Virus record (IMG/VR): IMGVR_UViG_3300028920_000032
Span: 94,330 to 158,329 of that record
DNA from: a virus
Length of the DNA stretch: 64,000 bases
Reading direction: 5' to 3' (one strand)
The position numbers and the translations under genes were made by a program. The notes below the pieces were generated by a model. The model did no database searches, had not been told where the DNA came from, and was given only the letters and a program-made list of their open reading frames with translations. The stretch's first letter is position 1; each line of letters begins with the position of its first letter. This document shows, piece after piece, positions 32,507 to 40,192 of this stretch.

Positions 32507-32930
32507 CTTTTAACCTCTTATAAAATTTAAGATCTTCTTTGACTTTATTACATACTATAAATGGCATTATGGGATTTAAGTCCAGAAAAGTTGCAACATC
32601 TGTGGTCAATTCTTCATGTGCCCCTTGACCAAGTATTAATATCCATATAAAAAATCTATTCTTGTACCAAAATAATATTTCTTGACAGCCAGTTTTAATA
32701 AATTTAAATTGGAGACCATATTCATGCAAATAATTATGCACATCTTGAAATTCTTCAAGAGTAGTATTATATTCATTAGAACGATAAAAGACATCATCGC
32801 TATCTAAACTTTCTTTTTCAAAAAGTTCATTCATTACTTTATCAAAAAGCTCTTGAGTCATTCTACCATTTAAGCACAATACTTCTTTTTCAAAATCTTC
32901 TGGACTATAGTCCAGTAAAATATTAGCCAT
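32499..32930 (-). CDS. Hypothetical protein
   Basis: 143 aa, acidic, no recognised domain; overlaps the pth2 start by 8 nt, so probably co-translated with it. Confidence 0.6.
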   Translation of the reverse strand: MANILLDYSPEDFEKEVLCLNGRMTQELFDKVMNELFEKESLDSDDVFYRSNEYNTTLEEFQDVHNYLHEYGLQFKFIKTGCQEILFWYKNRFFIWILILGQGAHEELTTDVATFLDLNPIMPFIVCNKVKEDLKFYKRLKDE

Positions 32931-32936
32931 TTTTTC

Positions 32937-33254
32937 TTATTTCGTAGTTTCTGAATCTACTAATTTAAAAAATAGTCTATAATCATTGCCAAGTTTATAA
33001 GCAACAAAACCACCTGCTTCTAAACTTGAATAATTGTCCTTGCTAGTAATTAAGCCGTCTATAACTGCTTCAGCTCTTCTTCTTAATTGGCTTTCTAAGT
33101 CAGAATTCCATAAATCGAAACGCTCTCTTATTGGATAACTGCCATATATACATCTTACCAATCTTTTAAAATCAAACTTTTCAAGTAATTTGTCTTTTGT
33201 TTCTAGTAATAAATTCTTAGTTAGTTCTTTAGTTTCTTTTGACGATGTCATCAT
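32937..33254 (-). CDS. Hypothetical protein
   Basis: 105 aa, predicted mostly helical, with no recognised motif. Overlaps the upstream gene by 26 nt. Confidence 0.6.
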   Translation of the reverse strand: MMTSSKETKELTKNLLLETKDKLLEKFDFKRLVRCIYGSYPIRERFDLWNSDLESQLRRRAEAVIDGLITSKDNYSSLEAGGFVAYKLGNDYRLFFKLVDSETTK

Positions 33255-33483
33255 CTAGACTCCCTTCTACTACATCTATCTTTTCAGTCTTTAAAGTTTC
33301 TTTTTCACTACCTGCTGCAGAATTAAATATAGTTTTAAGTGCAGTCATCATATTACTTACAATCGTTTTTATTGTATCTGGTACACCATCACTAGACATA
33401 GTTTCTTTTTCTAGTTCGTCAAGAACTTCTTGAACACTACTGACTTTTATATATTGTTCACCTTTTACATTCAAAAATTCCAT
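33229..33483 (-). CDS. Hypothetical acidic protein
   Basis: 84 aa, acidic, no recognised domain. Start after GGAGGTAAT. Confidence 0.55.
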   Translation of the reverse strand: MEFLNVKGEQYIKVSSVQEVLDELEKETMSSDGVPDTIKTIVSNMMTALKTIFNSAAGSEKETLKTEKIDVVEGSLDDDIVKRN

Positions 33484-33491
33484 ATTACCTC

Positions 33492-33815
33492 CTATTCATC
33501 ACATTTTATATGCTGTTTTTTATTTTTATTTATATTTTCTTCTTCAAGACGATTAAAACCAACTGGTAGTTGTTTGAAAACAGATGCATCCATTTTAGTA
33601 AATGCAATATATTGCCTTAAACAAGCTAAAGCAAAACCTAAATGTTTTGAAGCTTCAATAGTAGCATTTCTAAATGTAGCAGCATCATGAGCTGGATTCT
33701 CCATAGGCGTACTGTTTATAGCTTGTATAAAAGCTTTTTCTATATCTGTTAAACTCATTGCAATTTCTTCAAGCAATGCTTCTTTGTTTTCAAAAATAAA
33801 ACCATCTTTTTCCAT
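33492..33815 (-). CDS. Hypothetical helical protein
   Basis: 107 aa. A long helical region (ATFRNATIEASKHLGFALA) and a lysine-rich tail. The size and helical-hairpin style recall small phage anti-signalling sponges (Acb2/Tad type), but I see no decisive motif and make no claim. Confidence 0.55.
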   Translation of the reverse strand: MEKDGFIFENKEALLEEIAMSLTDIEKAFIQAINSTPMENPAHDAATFRNATIEASKHLGFALACLRQYIAFTKMDASVFKQLPVGFNRLEEENINKNKKQHIKCDE

Positions 33816-33834
33816 ATTGACTCCTTTTTATTTT

Positions 33835-34158
33835 TTAATTAGATTTTGGTGCCGTTGATTTTTTACGTCTAGTTCTTTTCTTTTTAGTTTTAGTTTTTGT
33901 AGCTTTAGCAGTGGCTTTAGCAGTGGCTTTAGCAGCTTTTTTAGGTACAACTGCCCAATTGTTAGCTTTACCAGAATGTTGATCAACTACTAATCCAACA
34001 TTGTACTTGTCAAGAAAACCTTTGCCGACTATAATTGCTCTTCCCTTTTTAGTTGTAATCTTTAAACCTTTGACTTCCCGTGTTGTTTCTTCTTTAATCT
34101 TGCTAACATATTCTATGCCTTCTTTTACTAGAATTGCATATATCTGCTCACTTTTCAT
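33835..34158 (-). CDS. Protein with AKAT-repeat histone-like tail
   Basis: 107 aa: a folded N-terminal half (GLKITTKKGRAIIVGKGFL) and a C-terminal tail of AKAT repeats followed by KTKTKKKRTRRKKS, resembling DNA-binding histone H1-like tails. A structured leader RNA lies immediately upstream (34178-34265). Confidence 0.6.
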   Translation of the reverse strand: MKSEQIYAILVKEGIEYVSKIKEETTREVKGLKITTKKGRAIIVGKGFLDKYNVGLVVDQHSGKANNWAVVPKKAAKATAKATAKATKTKTKKKRTRRKKSTAPKSN

Positions 34159-34177
34159 AATAATACTCCTTATAAAT

Positions 34178-34265
34178 AAAGAATGGACCTTGAGAGTGGT
34201 ATATTCAAAATATACTTATCCCAACTTTAAGTCCGAACACTTTACTCAAGATTTACCCATTCTTT
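34178..34265 (-). ncRNA. Candidate structured RNA between tRNA-Gly and the AKAT gene
   Basis: Nested inverted repeats: AAAGAATGG/CCATTCTTT outside, CTTGAG/CTCAAG inside, and an apical GTATATT-AATATAC hairpin. It begins 3 nt after the tRNA-Gly 3' end, as two of the Y RNAs do after their tRNAs, but it lacks the TTATCG core. It could be a leader of the downstream gene. Confidence 0.45.
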
Positions 34266-34268
34266 ATA

Positions 34269-34340
34269 AGCAGCTGATGAGAATCGAACTCACATCACAA
34301 CCTTGGCAAGGTCATATAATAACCATTATACGACAGCTGC
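34269..34340 (-). tRNA. tRNA-Gly (anticodon GCC)
   Basis: Acceptor GCAGCTG/CAGCTGC, anticodon stem TGACC/GGTTG with loop TTGCCAA, T-arm GTGAG-TTCGATT-CTCAT, discriminator T. The 3' end of the DNA-glycosylase gene overlaps its 5' end. Confidence 0.9.
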
Positions 34341-34769
34341 AGAACTTGGCCAAATGTATTCTAAATCATTTGGCACATTTTTAAAATATTTCTTATAATA
34401 TTCTGGTTTCTTACGTAATAAATTAGATTGATGACTAATACAAAATTCCTTATTAATCCATTTTGGTTTCTTACATTTTTTACTAACTAATTTAATTAGT
34501 TGCTTGTAATGTAGTTCACATTTAGTATTATCACATTTAAGTGATAGCCATCTATCCATAACTTTACGTAAATAAACTCTAACTAAATAAGATTCATAAC
34601 CAAGCCACATTTTTGTAGCTGGATGATTTTTCCACCCACCAGATAAGCCCAATAATGCTCTTGCTATTTGAATAGCTTCAACGCGTTGTTTACCAAGTCT
34701 CTTTTTATCTAGACATTTAATAGATTTATTAATGTTTTTAAATGGAATAAATGTTTGCATATAAATCAA
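34326..34769 (-). CDS. Pyrimidine-dimer DNA glycosylase-like protein (MSMEG_6728 family)
   Basis: About 147 aa (ATG at 34760 gives MQTFIPF, the family start). DKKRLGKQRVEAIQI, then GWKNHPATKMWLGYE, SHQSNLLRKKPEYY and the closing YIWP match this family, which is annotated as pyrimidine-dimer glycosylase. It would repair UV damage in phage DNA. The stop lies 15 nt inside tRNA-Gly. Confidence 0.75.
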   Translation of the reverse strand: MIYMQTFIPFKNINKSIKCLDKKRLGKQRVEAIQIARALLGLSGGWKNHPATKMWLGYESYLVRVYLRKVMDRWLSLKCDNTKCELHYKQLIKLVSKKCKKPKWINKEFCISHQSNLLRKKPEYYKKYFKNVPNDLEYIWPSSAAVV

Positions 34770-34927
34770 TTATGCTTCTTCTTAAATTCAAAGAGTGGAC
34801 AAAGTCTATTTGGTGGCTCTGATTTTTTCCAACACCAACGAATGTTCGTTAAAGCAATATTAAAATATTTACATTCTATGCACCGAAGATTTTTAAGTAA
34901 TGCCTTAGTATAATCTTTATTTATCAT
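34766..34927 (-). CDS. Small Cys-motif protein (LLKNLRCIEC)
   Basis: 53 aa: TKALLKNLRCIECKYF, then CWKK and CPLF. Same architecture as the LLRNQTCENC family. Overlaps the YegP-like gene upstream by 4 nt. Confidence 0.6.
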   Translation of the reverse strand: MINKDYTKALLKNLRCIECKYFNIALTNIRWCWKKSEPPNRLCPLFEFKKKHN

Positions 34928-35388
34928 TGTTGTTTAATTTCTGCTAAATTAGCTAATCTTTTTACAGAATCAATACCTTTAAGGCAGGCATTCTTGCTTG
35001 AATAACCTTCAGATGAAACTAATATTTCACCATTCGGAGCTACCAATTTAAAACGCCATTCACCTGCCTTATCTTTATAATAAACATATTTTCCATTTCT
35101 GTGTTTTATTTCCATATCTTCCTCTTTTATTTCGCAAGCAGCCATAACTAAAATCGGCCAATTATTGTCATAATCTTGATCAGTAAATTCTCTGCAATAA
35201 CCAGTTCTTCTCATAAAATTACGTACTGCCATTCCTTCTAATAGATGTACAGAATAAATAATGTTGTCTTTGCGATATACTGGTGACACTGTATGATATT
35301 TTTTATACCAATCTTTAAATTGCTTAATGCCATCTTCGCCGAGAAATTCTCTAGTTAGTTCAATTAGTTTTTGTGGTATTTGACTCAT
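34924..35388 (-). CDS. YegP/DUF1508-domain protein
   Basis: 154 aa. The C-terminal 45 residues (EWRFKLVAPNGEILVSSEGY then SSKNACLKGIDSVKR) are a clear YegP/UPF0339 repeat. The N-terminal part is not recognised. Function of the family is poorly defined. Confidence 0.75.
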   Translation of the reverse strand: MSQIPQKLIELTREFLGEDGIKQFKDWYKKYHTVSPVYRKDNIIYSVHLLEGMAVRNFMRRTGYCREFTDQDYDNNWPILVMAACEIKEEDMEIKHRNGKYVYYKDKAGEWRFKLVAPNGEILVSSEGYSSKNACLKGIDSVKRLANLAEIKQQ

Positions 35389-35503
35389 GCTTCAAATTCC
35401 TTTCACACTTATTTAATAATTTATTAATTGCTGCTCTATCTTCGTCTATTTCAGTTTGAATTTCTCTTCTTTTTCTAGCTCGATAAATCATATTTACTAT
35501 CAT
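35360..35503 (-). CDS. Small coiled protein, EDxxxxxKLLxKCExN family member 1
   Basis: 47 aa containing EIDEDRAAINKLLNKCERNL, shared with the genes at 35505 and 36528. It overlaps the YegP-like gene start by 29 nt. Confidence 0.5.
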   Translation of the reverse strand: MIVNMIYRARKRREIQTEIDEDRAAINKLLNKCERNLKHESNTTKTN

Positions 35504-35504
35504 A

Positions 35505-35705
35505 TTATTTTTCTTTTAAATTCCACCCAAAAGCTTTTGCTATTAAGTCTCTCATAACTTTTTTCTTTTCTAAATTCTTTTCACACTTTCTTAAAAGTTT
35601 ATCTATAGATTTTTGATCTTCATTTATTTCTTTTTGTTCAGTAGTAAGAGGTGGTCTTATAGGAATTGATGGTTCATATTTAGCATAATAATAAAATTTA
35701 TTCAT
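35505..35705 (-). CDS. Small protein, EDxxxxxKLLxKCExN family member 2
   Basis: 66 aa. NEDQKSIDKLLRKCEKNLEKK matches members 1 and 3. Overlaps the membrane-protein gene upstream by 8 nt. Function unknown. Confidence 0.55.
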   Translation of the reverse strand: MNKFYYYAKYEPSIPIRPPLTTEQKEINEDQKSIDKLLRKCEKNLEKKKVMRDLIAKAFGWNLKEK

Positions 35706-36528
35706 TACAATTTATCTCCAATATTTCAACTGAAGATTTTTTAATTTTATTTTCATTTCTATAATTAAAAGTTATATAACCATTCTTACTAGAATAAATT
35801 TTTTGTTTGAAAATCTGTTTCAAAATTTTGTTACCAATTTTTATTTTTGCTTCTATAGAATTTATATCTTTATCAGAATTATTGTCTACTTTTATAACAA
35901 TTAAATTTATTCCACTTTTATAAAATACATTTTCCAACCTTTCGTCAACCTCTTCAATTCGTGGAGAACTCTTTTGTTGAATCTTTAATTGTTTAGCTTT
36001 TGCTTCTTCGTGTTTAGGTGTTTTTCCAATTTTTAATGCATCATATTTTAATTGATCTTTTCTAGTCCATATTGCATGACCTAAAGTTGCTTCTTCATGT
36101 TTAATTTTTAATCTATAATAATCTTTTGTAGTTTTATTGTCTAATTTAGATAATAATGTTTTTGCTAAATCAAGATTATTATCGTTGATAGCGTCTTCTA
36201 TTTTATATGAAGCAACAATATGAGAAGTTTCTTGTGAACCTAATCCATATGCGCTTTTAATACCAAACAGTCCAGTACCCAGAGCTAATGCTAATGCTAA
36301 AACAAATATACTTTTTGTATTCTTGGCTTCGTGAATTATAAAGTTCCCAGTTTTTAATATGTTTAAAACTTGATTTTTTATTTCAGGATTTTTATCTAAA
36401 AAATCTGATAATGTTTCTTTACTTTTCAAAATTTTAGATAATTTATTTTTTATCTTAGGATTTTGATTTAATAGAGACATAATATCATTATTCATCTCAT
36501 AATGCTCTAAAAACGATCGAAGTTGCAT
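35698..36528 (-). CDS. Membrane protein with CTS-like N-terminus
   Basis: 276 aa. Starts MQLRSFLEHYE (amphipathic); tandem helical segments PKIKNKLSKIL and PEIKNQVLNIL; a transmembrane segment about residues 73-92 (SIFVLALALALGTGLFG); then a charged helical region and a C-terminal beta-rich domain. Not recognised. Confidence 0.6.
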   Translation of the reverse strand: MQLRSFLEHYEMNNDIMSLLNQNPKIKNKLSKILKSKETLSDFLDKNPEIKNQVLNILKTGNFIIHEAKNTKSIFVLALALALGTGLFGIKSAYGLGSQETSHIVASYKIEDAINDNNLDLAKTLLSKLDNKTTKDYYRLKIKHEEATLGHAIWTRKDQLKYDALKIGKTPKHEEAKAKQLKIQQKSSPRIEEVDERLENVFYKSGINLIVIKVDNNSDKDINSIEAKIKIGNKILKQIFKQKIYSSKNGYITFNYRNENKIKKSSVEILEINCNE

Positions 36529-36677
36529 TATAAATTACCTCTTTTCTCATTTAAGATCTCAAGAATTCTTTTCTTTCTTATATTATACTCACACTTATCA
36601 AGCAACTTTTTCATAGATTTTTGATCTTCTGATAAAATTTCTCTCCAAAGCGTATTAGCAAATTCAGTAAAATTCAT
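36528..36677 (-). CDS. Small protein, EDxxxxxKLLxKCExN family member 3
   Basis: 49 aa: SEDQKSMKKLLDKCEYNIRK aligns with members 1 and 2. TAATG overlap with the membrane-protein gene downstream. Confidence 0.5.
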   Translation of the reverse strand: MNFTEFANTLWREILSEDQKSMKKLLDKCEYNIRKKRILEILNEKRGNL

Positions 36678-36680
36678 AAT

Positions 36681-36758
36681 AGCAGAGCCCAGGAGTCGAA
36701 CCTGGTATCGCCGGGATATGAGCCCGGAATGGTTTATATGTCCGTTCCACTCGCCTGC
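36681..36758 (-). tRNA. tRNA with CAT anticodon, initiator-like
   Basis: Anticodon stem CCGGG/CCCGG with loop CTCATAT carries the three G-C pairs typical of initiator tRNA-fMet. T-arm CCAGG-TTCGACT-CCTGG. The acceptor GCAGGCG/GCTCTGC has two mismatches next to the T-arm and the D-loop is long, so the gene may be degenerate. Confidence 0.65.
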
Positions 36759-36876
36759 GTCGATTAGAGTAATTTCCTATTTTGTCATGGTTGGCTTACT
36801 CTTTTTGATGTACTCACCGCCAATTTTTATAGTAGACCTGTTGTACTATAAAAGACTATCGTTTAGCCAGGTCATA

Positions 36877-36950
36877 TACCAGGAGACGGATTCGAACCGT
36901 CGATCTTTGCCTTATGAGAGCACTGCCTTAGCCAACTTGGCCACCCTGGT
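36877..36950 (-). tRNA. tRNA with CAT anticodon (elongator Met or lysidine-type Ile)
   Basis: Acceptor ACCAGGG/TCCTGGT, anticodon loop CTCATAA, T-arm GACGG-TTCGAAT-CCGTC, discriminator A. Sequence alone does not separate Met from Ile(AUA). The 118 nt between the two CAT tRNAs contain small inverted repeats but no clear gene. Confidence 0.85.
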
Positions 36951-36959
36951 TTGTCTTAA

Positions 36960-37176
36960 TTAAATATGCTCAATTCCTTCAAAAAAGAATTTGATAACAT
37001 CATGCGGATCATCAGTTAACTGATCATCCCAAATATTATCTTGAAATCCAATTGTTATTTTAGAATTAGTATCCATTGTCTGTTTCATATATGCTACAAA
37101 TAAATATTCCCCAAGAATATTCAAATATATTTTCATCCTCATAAGGATCAGCTTCTGTCCATAGCCAAAAATTCAT
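36960..37176 (-). pseudogene. Small gene split by a single-base frameshift
   Basis: The frame coupled to the toxin stop (ATGA at 37176; MNFWLWTEADPYEDENIFEY...) stops after 36 codons. If the GGGG near 37110 is read as GGG it continues as SWEYLFVAYMKQTMDTNSK... to 36960, a 71-residue protein. Confidence 0.5.
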
Positions 37177-37499
37177 TCTATACCTTCATTAAATAAATAA
37201 GAGTGTGTTCCAGTAGCAATTAAATACACTCTTTTCTCACTATCATCAACTTTATATATCAAAACCCAATCTCCAGTTATATGAGCATCACTATAACCTT
37301 TCCTTGCATATTCTCCACTAATCATCTTTTTATGTTTTCTAACTGCATAAATAGGTGGTATTTTCCCATCATTCTTAGCAAATAAATCAATTAATATTTT
37401 AAGTTTCTTAGTAAGCTTTAAAACAGTATGTTTGTTTTTACCTTTAAGAAATCTTTTTAAATCTTTTTTAAATCGTGGAGTATCATATATTTTATACAT
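37173..37499 (-). CDS. RelE/YafQ-type toxin
   Basis: About 108 aa from the ATG at 37499. YDTPRFKKDLKRFLK at the N-terminus, SGEYARKGYSDAHITGDWVL and IATGTHSYLF at the C-terminus are the pattern of YafQ/RelE ribosome-dependent mRNA interferases. The start overlaps the stop of a 58-residue acidic gene, the usual antitoxin-toxin arrangement. Confidence 0.75.
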   Translation of the reverse strand: MYKIYDTPRFKKDLKRFLKGKNKHTVLKLTKKLKILIDLFAKNDGKIPPIYAVRKHKKMISGEYARKGYSDAHITGDWVLIYKVDDSEKRVYLIATGTHSYLFNEGIE

Positions 37500-37668
37500 C
37501 TTCTGGAAATAGTTCTTCAACTACTTTATTAAAGTAATCTGGACCGACCTCATTACAAATATGGTTTGAAATATCTTCTTCTGCTTCTTCAAATATTTCA
37601 TCATTATATAATTCATTTCTGAGTAATGCTTCATCTGGAATCATCCCCATGACATCATTAAAATTCAT
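37492..37668 (-). CDS. Putative antitoxin
   Basis: 58 aa, strongly acidic (DEIFEEAEED), no recognised DNA-binding domain. Its stop overlaps the toxin ATG (ATGTATAA), giving translational coupling. Called antitoxin from position, size and charge only. Confidence 0.55.
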   Translation of the reverse strand: MNFNDVMGMIPDEALLRNELYNDEIFEEAEEDISNHICNEVGPDYFNKVVEELFPEDV

Positions 37669-37693
37669 ATATTCTCCCTTCTAATAAATTATA

Positions 37694-37897
37694 TTATTTC
37701 TTCGATACTTTGAAAATATGTTTAATAAGATCATATTTATTATCATATAAAGATTTATTAATATATTCTTTATGTACTACTCTGCCAACTGGAAAATAAA
37801 AATTACTATTAGATGCAATAGTTATAAACAAATCTTTATCTTTTCTTTGTCTAAATATAGCAAAAAATCTACCGTCGAAAAAATATACTATTTTCAT
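37694..37897 (-). CDS. Hypothetical protein
   Basis: 67 aa, aromatic- and lysine-rich, no recognised domain; directly follows the SNase gene. Confidence 0.55.
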   Translation of the reverse strand: MKIVYFFDGRFFAIFRQRKDKDLFITIASNSNFYFPVGRVVHKEYINKSLYDNKYDLIKHIFKVSKK

Positions 37898-38554
37898 TTA
37901 CCTTTTATACCATCTAGCTTTTTCATCAAAACCTTCAATGTCTATTACTACTTCATTTTCTATTGCTTCGGGATTTGACCACATTCCGCGGCCATTTATA
38001 ATTGCTTCAGCTTGCCATTCTAAGAATAACTCAGGAAACTCAAATTCATAATTCCAATACACAAAAGCGTTTCCTGACCTAAGTAATTCTTCCTGCCAGA
38101 AAACCCATTGTTTCCCATTCCAATACCACACATATGCTAGTAACCGACCAAATGGGCCAGTAATCTCACCTTCAAAATCTAATTTAACTATAGTTCCAGG
38201 CTTTAAAACAGACTTGGCATATTCACTAGCTTCAGGGCCCCAAAATTGAACTTTCTTTCTATGATCTTTTGTTTCTGGAGTGTCTATGCCCTTTACTCTA
38301 ACTCCCATTTTCTTTTCACTATAAAAATCAATATAAAATGTATCACCATCTGCTATCCTTATAATTTTACCATACCAATCTGGCATATCACTTGTATAAT
38401 ATTCAAAATCAATTTTTAATCCAACTTGTTGATCTGGTAGTACTAATTGTTTTTTTGTTGTTTTATGTCCACATGCTGTTGGTAAAGCTAAACTAACGAA
38501 TGCTAAAAAAAGTGTCCATGCAACAGCTATTAAAATACCTTGCCATTTTTTCAT
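37898..38554 (-). CDS. Staphylococcal-nuclease-like thermonuclease, exported
   Basis: 218 aa. A hydrophobic N-terminus with a possible lipobox (LPTAC) suggests export and lipidation. The SNase core follows: RIADGDTFYIDF, VRVKGIDTPET (catalytic Arg and Asp), GRLLAYVW and LLRSGNAFV. A surface nuclease could degrade incoming DNA of rival phages. Confidence 0.85.
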   Translation of the reverse strand: MKKWQGILIAVAWTLFLAFVSLALPTACGHKTTKKQLVLPDQQVGLKIDFEYYTSDMPDWYGKIIRIADGDTFYIDFYSEKKMGVRVKGIDTPETKDHRKKVQFWGPEASEYAKSVLKPGTIVKLDFEGEITGPFGRLLAYVWYWNGKQWVFWQEELLRSGNAFVYWNYEFEFPELFLEWQAEAIINGRGMWSNPEAIENEVVIDIEGFDEKARWYKR

Positions 38555-38563
38555 ATTAACCTC

Positions 38564-38851
38564 CTATCTAAGTGCTGGATAATATAATTTATAATGATAA
38601 TCAAAAATTTTATTAATTATTAATCTTTCGTCGACAGGTTGACAATGTTGAAGTAAATCTGCTTCTTTAGTTATCTTCAATGATTCCGAATCTTCTACAT
38701 CATACAACCATTTAAATCCTTTGTTGCCAAAATGTCGAAAAACTAATTTCATATAGATGTATTCATCATCAACTCTAGTTACTTTATAAACTCTCCAATC
38801 GTACCATCCTATATCCCAAATAATTAAATAATTCTTTTTATATTGCATCAT
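38564..38851 (-). CDS. Hypothetical protein, paralogue pair C
   Basis: 95 aa. Shares WD(I/V)G near the N-terminus, and KIFDYHYKLYYPA at the C-terminus, with the next gene; a local duplication. Confidence 0.6.
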   Translation of the reverse strand: MMQYKKNYLIIWDIGWYDWRVYKVTRVDDEYIYMKLVFRHFGNKGFKWLYDVEDSESLKITKEADLLQHCQPVDERLIINKIFDYHYKLYYPALR

Positions 38852-38874
38852 ATCAACTATCTTGTCTTTTACTG

Positions 38875-39177
38875 TTAACGTCTAAGATTTGCTGGATGAT
38901 ATATTTTGTAATTATAATCAAATATCTTTTGTAAAATATCATGTTTAGTTATAACTTCTCCATTTTGAATAAGAGCCAGCTGCTCATCATATTTTTGGAT
39001 ATGTTTTTTGCTTGGATCAAAAAATGACCATTCCTTTTCAACTGACATATTAGCAATATTTATTACATCTAAAGCATCTGAATACACTTTAAATATTTTT
39101 ATTATTTGCCAACCACCATGTTCACCAACATCCCAAACGAGAAAATCACCTTTTTTTACTTTTTTTAAATCAACCAT
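38875..39177 (-). CDS. Hypothetical protein, paralogue pair D
   Basis: 100 aa. FLVWDVGEHGGW and C-terminal KIFDYNYKIYHPA match the preceding gene. Possibly a small SH3-like fold, not proven. Confidence 0.6.
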   Translation of the reverse strand: MVDLKKVKKGDFLVWDVGEHGGWQIIKIFKVYSDALDVINIANMSVEKEWSFFDPSKKHIQKYDEQLALIQNGEVITKHDILQKIFDYNYKIYHPANLRR

Positions 39178-39199
39178 TTTGTATCACCAAATTTTATAG

Positions 39200-39272
39200 T
39201 CCTCATGGGATGAGTTGAACATCCGTTTCTTGTTTATCAGACAAGCGTCTTAAACCGTTAGACGACACGAGG
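39200..39272 (-). tRNA. tRNA-Ile (anticodon GAT)
   Basis: Acceptor CCTCGTG/CATGAGG, anticodon stem CTTGT/ACAAG with loop CTGATAA, T-arm GGATG-TTCAACT-CATCC, discriminator A. Confidence 0.9.
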
Positions 39273-39278
39273 ATGAAG

Positions 39279-39656
39279 TTAAGAAAAATTACATTTAACA
39301 TTATTATCTTTAAAATTAAAAGTTATTACAAATTTAAAACGTTTCTTTTGCATTTGTCTACCATCTTCTGGGTCAAATTTACATATGGCTTCCCCAAATA
39401 TATTTTTTTTCTCTGTTCTAATATACTTTTGAGTTTTTATATGTTTCATTGAAGCATATAAAGATGCATATCTTTCAACTGCCTTTTTTATTATAAAGTC
39501 AGTTATTATGAACAATACATCATTTTTAGTAGGAATCTTTATATTTGTATAATGAAAAATATATTTAAAAATAAACAATTTACAATAATCTAAATGTCGT
39601 TTATTTATTTTCTGAATTAAATAATCTGTTACTTCCTTTATATTTATAGTTATCAT
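39279..39656 (-). CDS. Hypothetical protein
   Basis: 125 aa, basic, rich in Ile/Lys/Phe, no recognised domain. Confidence 0.55.
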   Translation of the reverse strand: MITINIKEVTDYLIQKINKRHLDYCKLFIFKYIFHYTNIKIPTKNDVLFIITDFIIKKAVERYASLYASMKHIKTQKYIRTEKKNIFGEAICKFDPEDGRQMQKKRFKFVITFNFKDNNVKCNFS

Positions 39657-39672
39657 TAACCATCCTTAAAAA

Positions 39673-39743
39673 AGCAGAATAGGAGAATCGAACTCCTCTC
39701 ATGAGATTGGAAATCTCACGCCTTACCACTAGGCTAATCCTGC
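39673..39743 (-). tRNA. tRNA-Gly (anticodon TCC)
   Basis: Acceptor GCAGGAT/ATTCTGC, anticodon stem TGAGA/TCTCA with loop TTTCCAA, T-arm GAGGAG-TTCGATT-CTCCT, discriminator T. Confidence 0.9.
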
Positions 39744-39747
39744 ATAA

Positions 39748-39814
39748 TAGCCGGATTTGAACCCCCGACGCCTAGCTTGTAGGGCTAGCGCTCTTCGCAC
39801 TGAGCTATGCGGCT
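39748..39814 (-). tRNA. tRNA-Val (anticodon TAC), damaged T-arm/acceptor
   Basis: The 5' acceptor AGCCGCA, D-arm GCTC/GAGC and anticodon stem CTAGC/GCTAG with loop CCTACAA are normal. The 3' part reads GGGGG-TTCAAAT-C then CGGCT, as if about 6 nt (T-stem 3' strand and part of the acceptor) were deleted. Either a pseudo-tRNA or a local assembly error. Confidence 0.65.
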
Positions 39815-40042
39815 TCAATCAAACATAATAGCAGCAGTGTCTGAATCATCATCTTGCTCGTCTACTACAACATTACTCTGTTGTTTATTATATGCTGTTA
39901 TGCCATTTATTTTATTTTGCATTATCTGCAATAAAAGTTTTGCAGTATGAAAGCTCATATCATTAGTCAACATAGGATATGTATTTTCAACTTTATCTAA
40001 AAAGTGTAATACATCGGCTATATCTTGTACATTAATAACCAT
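39815..40042 (-). CDS. Small protein ending AAIMFD
   Basis: 75 aa from the ATG at 40042, after AAAAGGAGTAC. Helical with an acidic tail DEQDDDSDTAAIMFD; the AAIMF ending recurs in the zinc-ribbon protein at 41538, perhaps a short peptide docking motif. An upstream in-frame extension would run into tRNA-Leu and is rejected. Confidence 0.55.
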   Translation of the reverse strand: MVINVQDIADVLHFLDKVENTYPMLTNDMSFHTAKLLLQIMQNKINGITAYNKQQSNVVVDEQDDDSDTAAIMFD

Positions 40043-40117
40043 AATAGTACTCCTTTTAATTAGCTTTCGTAAAAACATATTCTTGTTCTGAGAAAATAAT
40101 ATAATAGCTATAATTTT

Positions 40118-40192
40118 TGCCGCCGAGTGGATTCGAACCACCCCCATCTTGGTTCTAAGCCAAGCGACTCCTTCCAGCTGGTCTACGACGGC
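40118..40192 (-). tRNA. tRNA-Leu (anticodon TAG), short variable loop
   Basis: Acceptor GCCGTCG/CGGCGGC, anticodon stem CTTGG/CCAAG with loop CTTAGAA, T-arm GGTGG-TTCGAAT-CCACT, discriminator A, short variable loop. Same D-arm type as the CAA and GAG leucine tRNAs. Confidence 0.85.

Noticed and set aside
33492-33815. Acb2/Tad1-like anti-defence sponge
   Set aside because: Only a general helical-hairpin resemblance; no signature residues that I can point to.
36718-36963. Plus-strand ORF across the two CAT tRNAs
   Set aside because: It reads through two tRNA genes in antisense and has no ribosome site.
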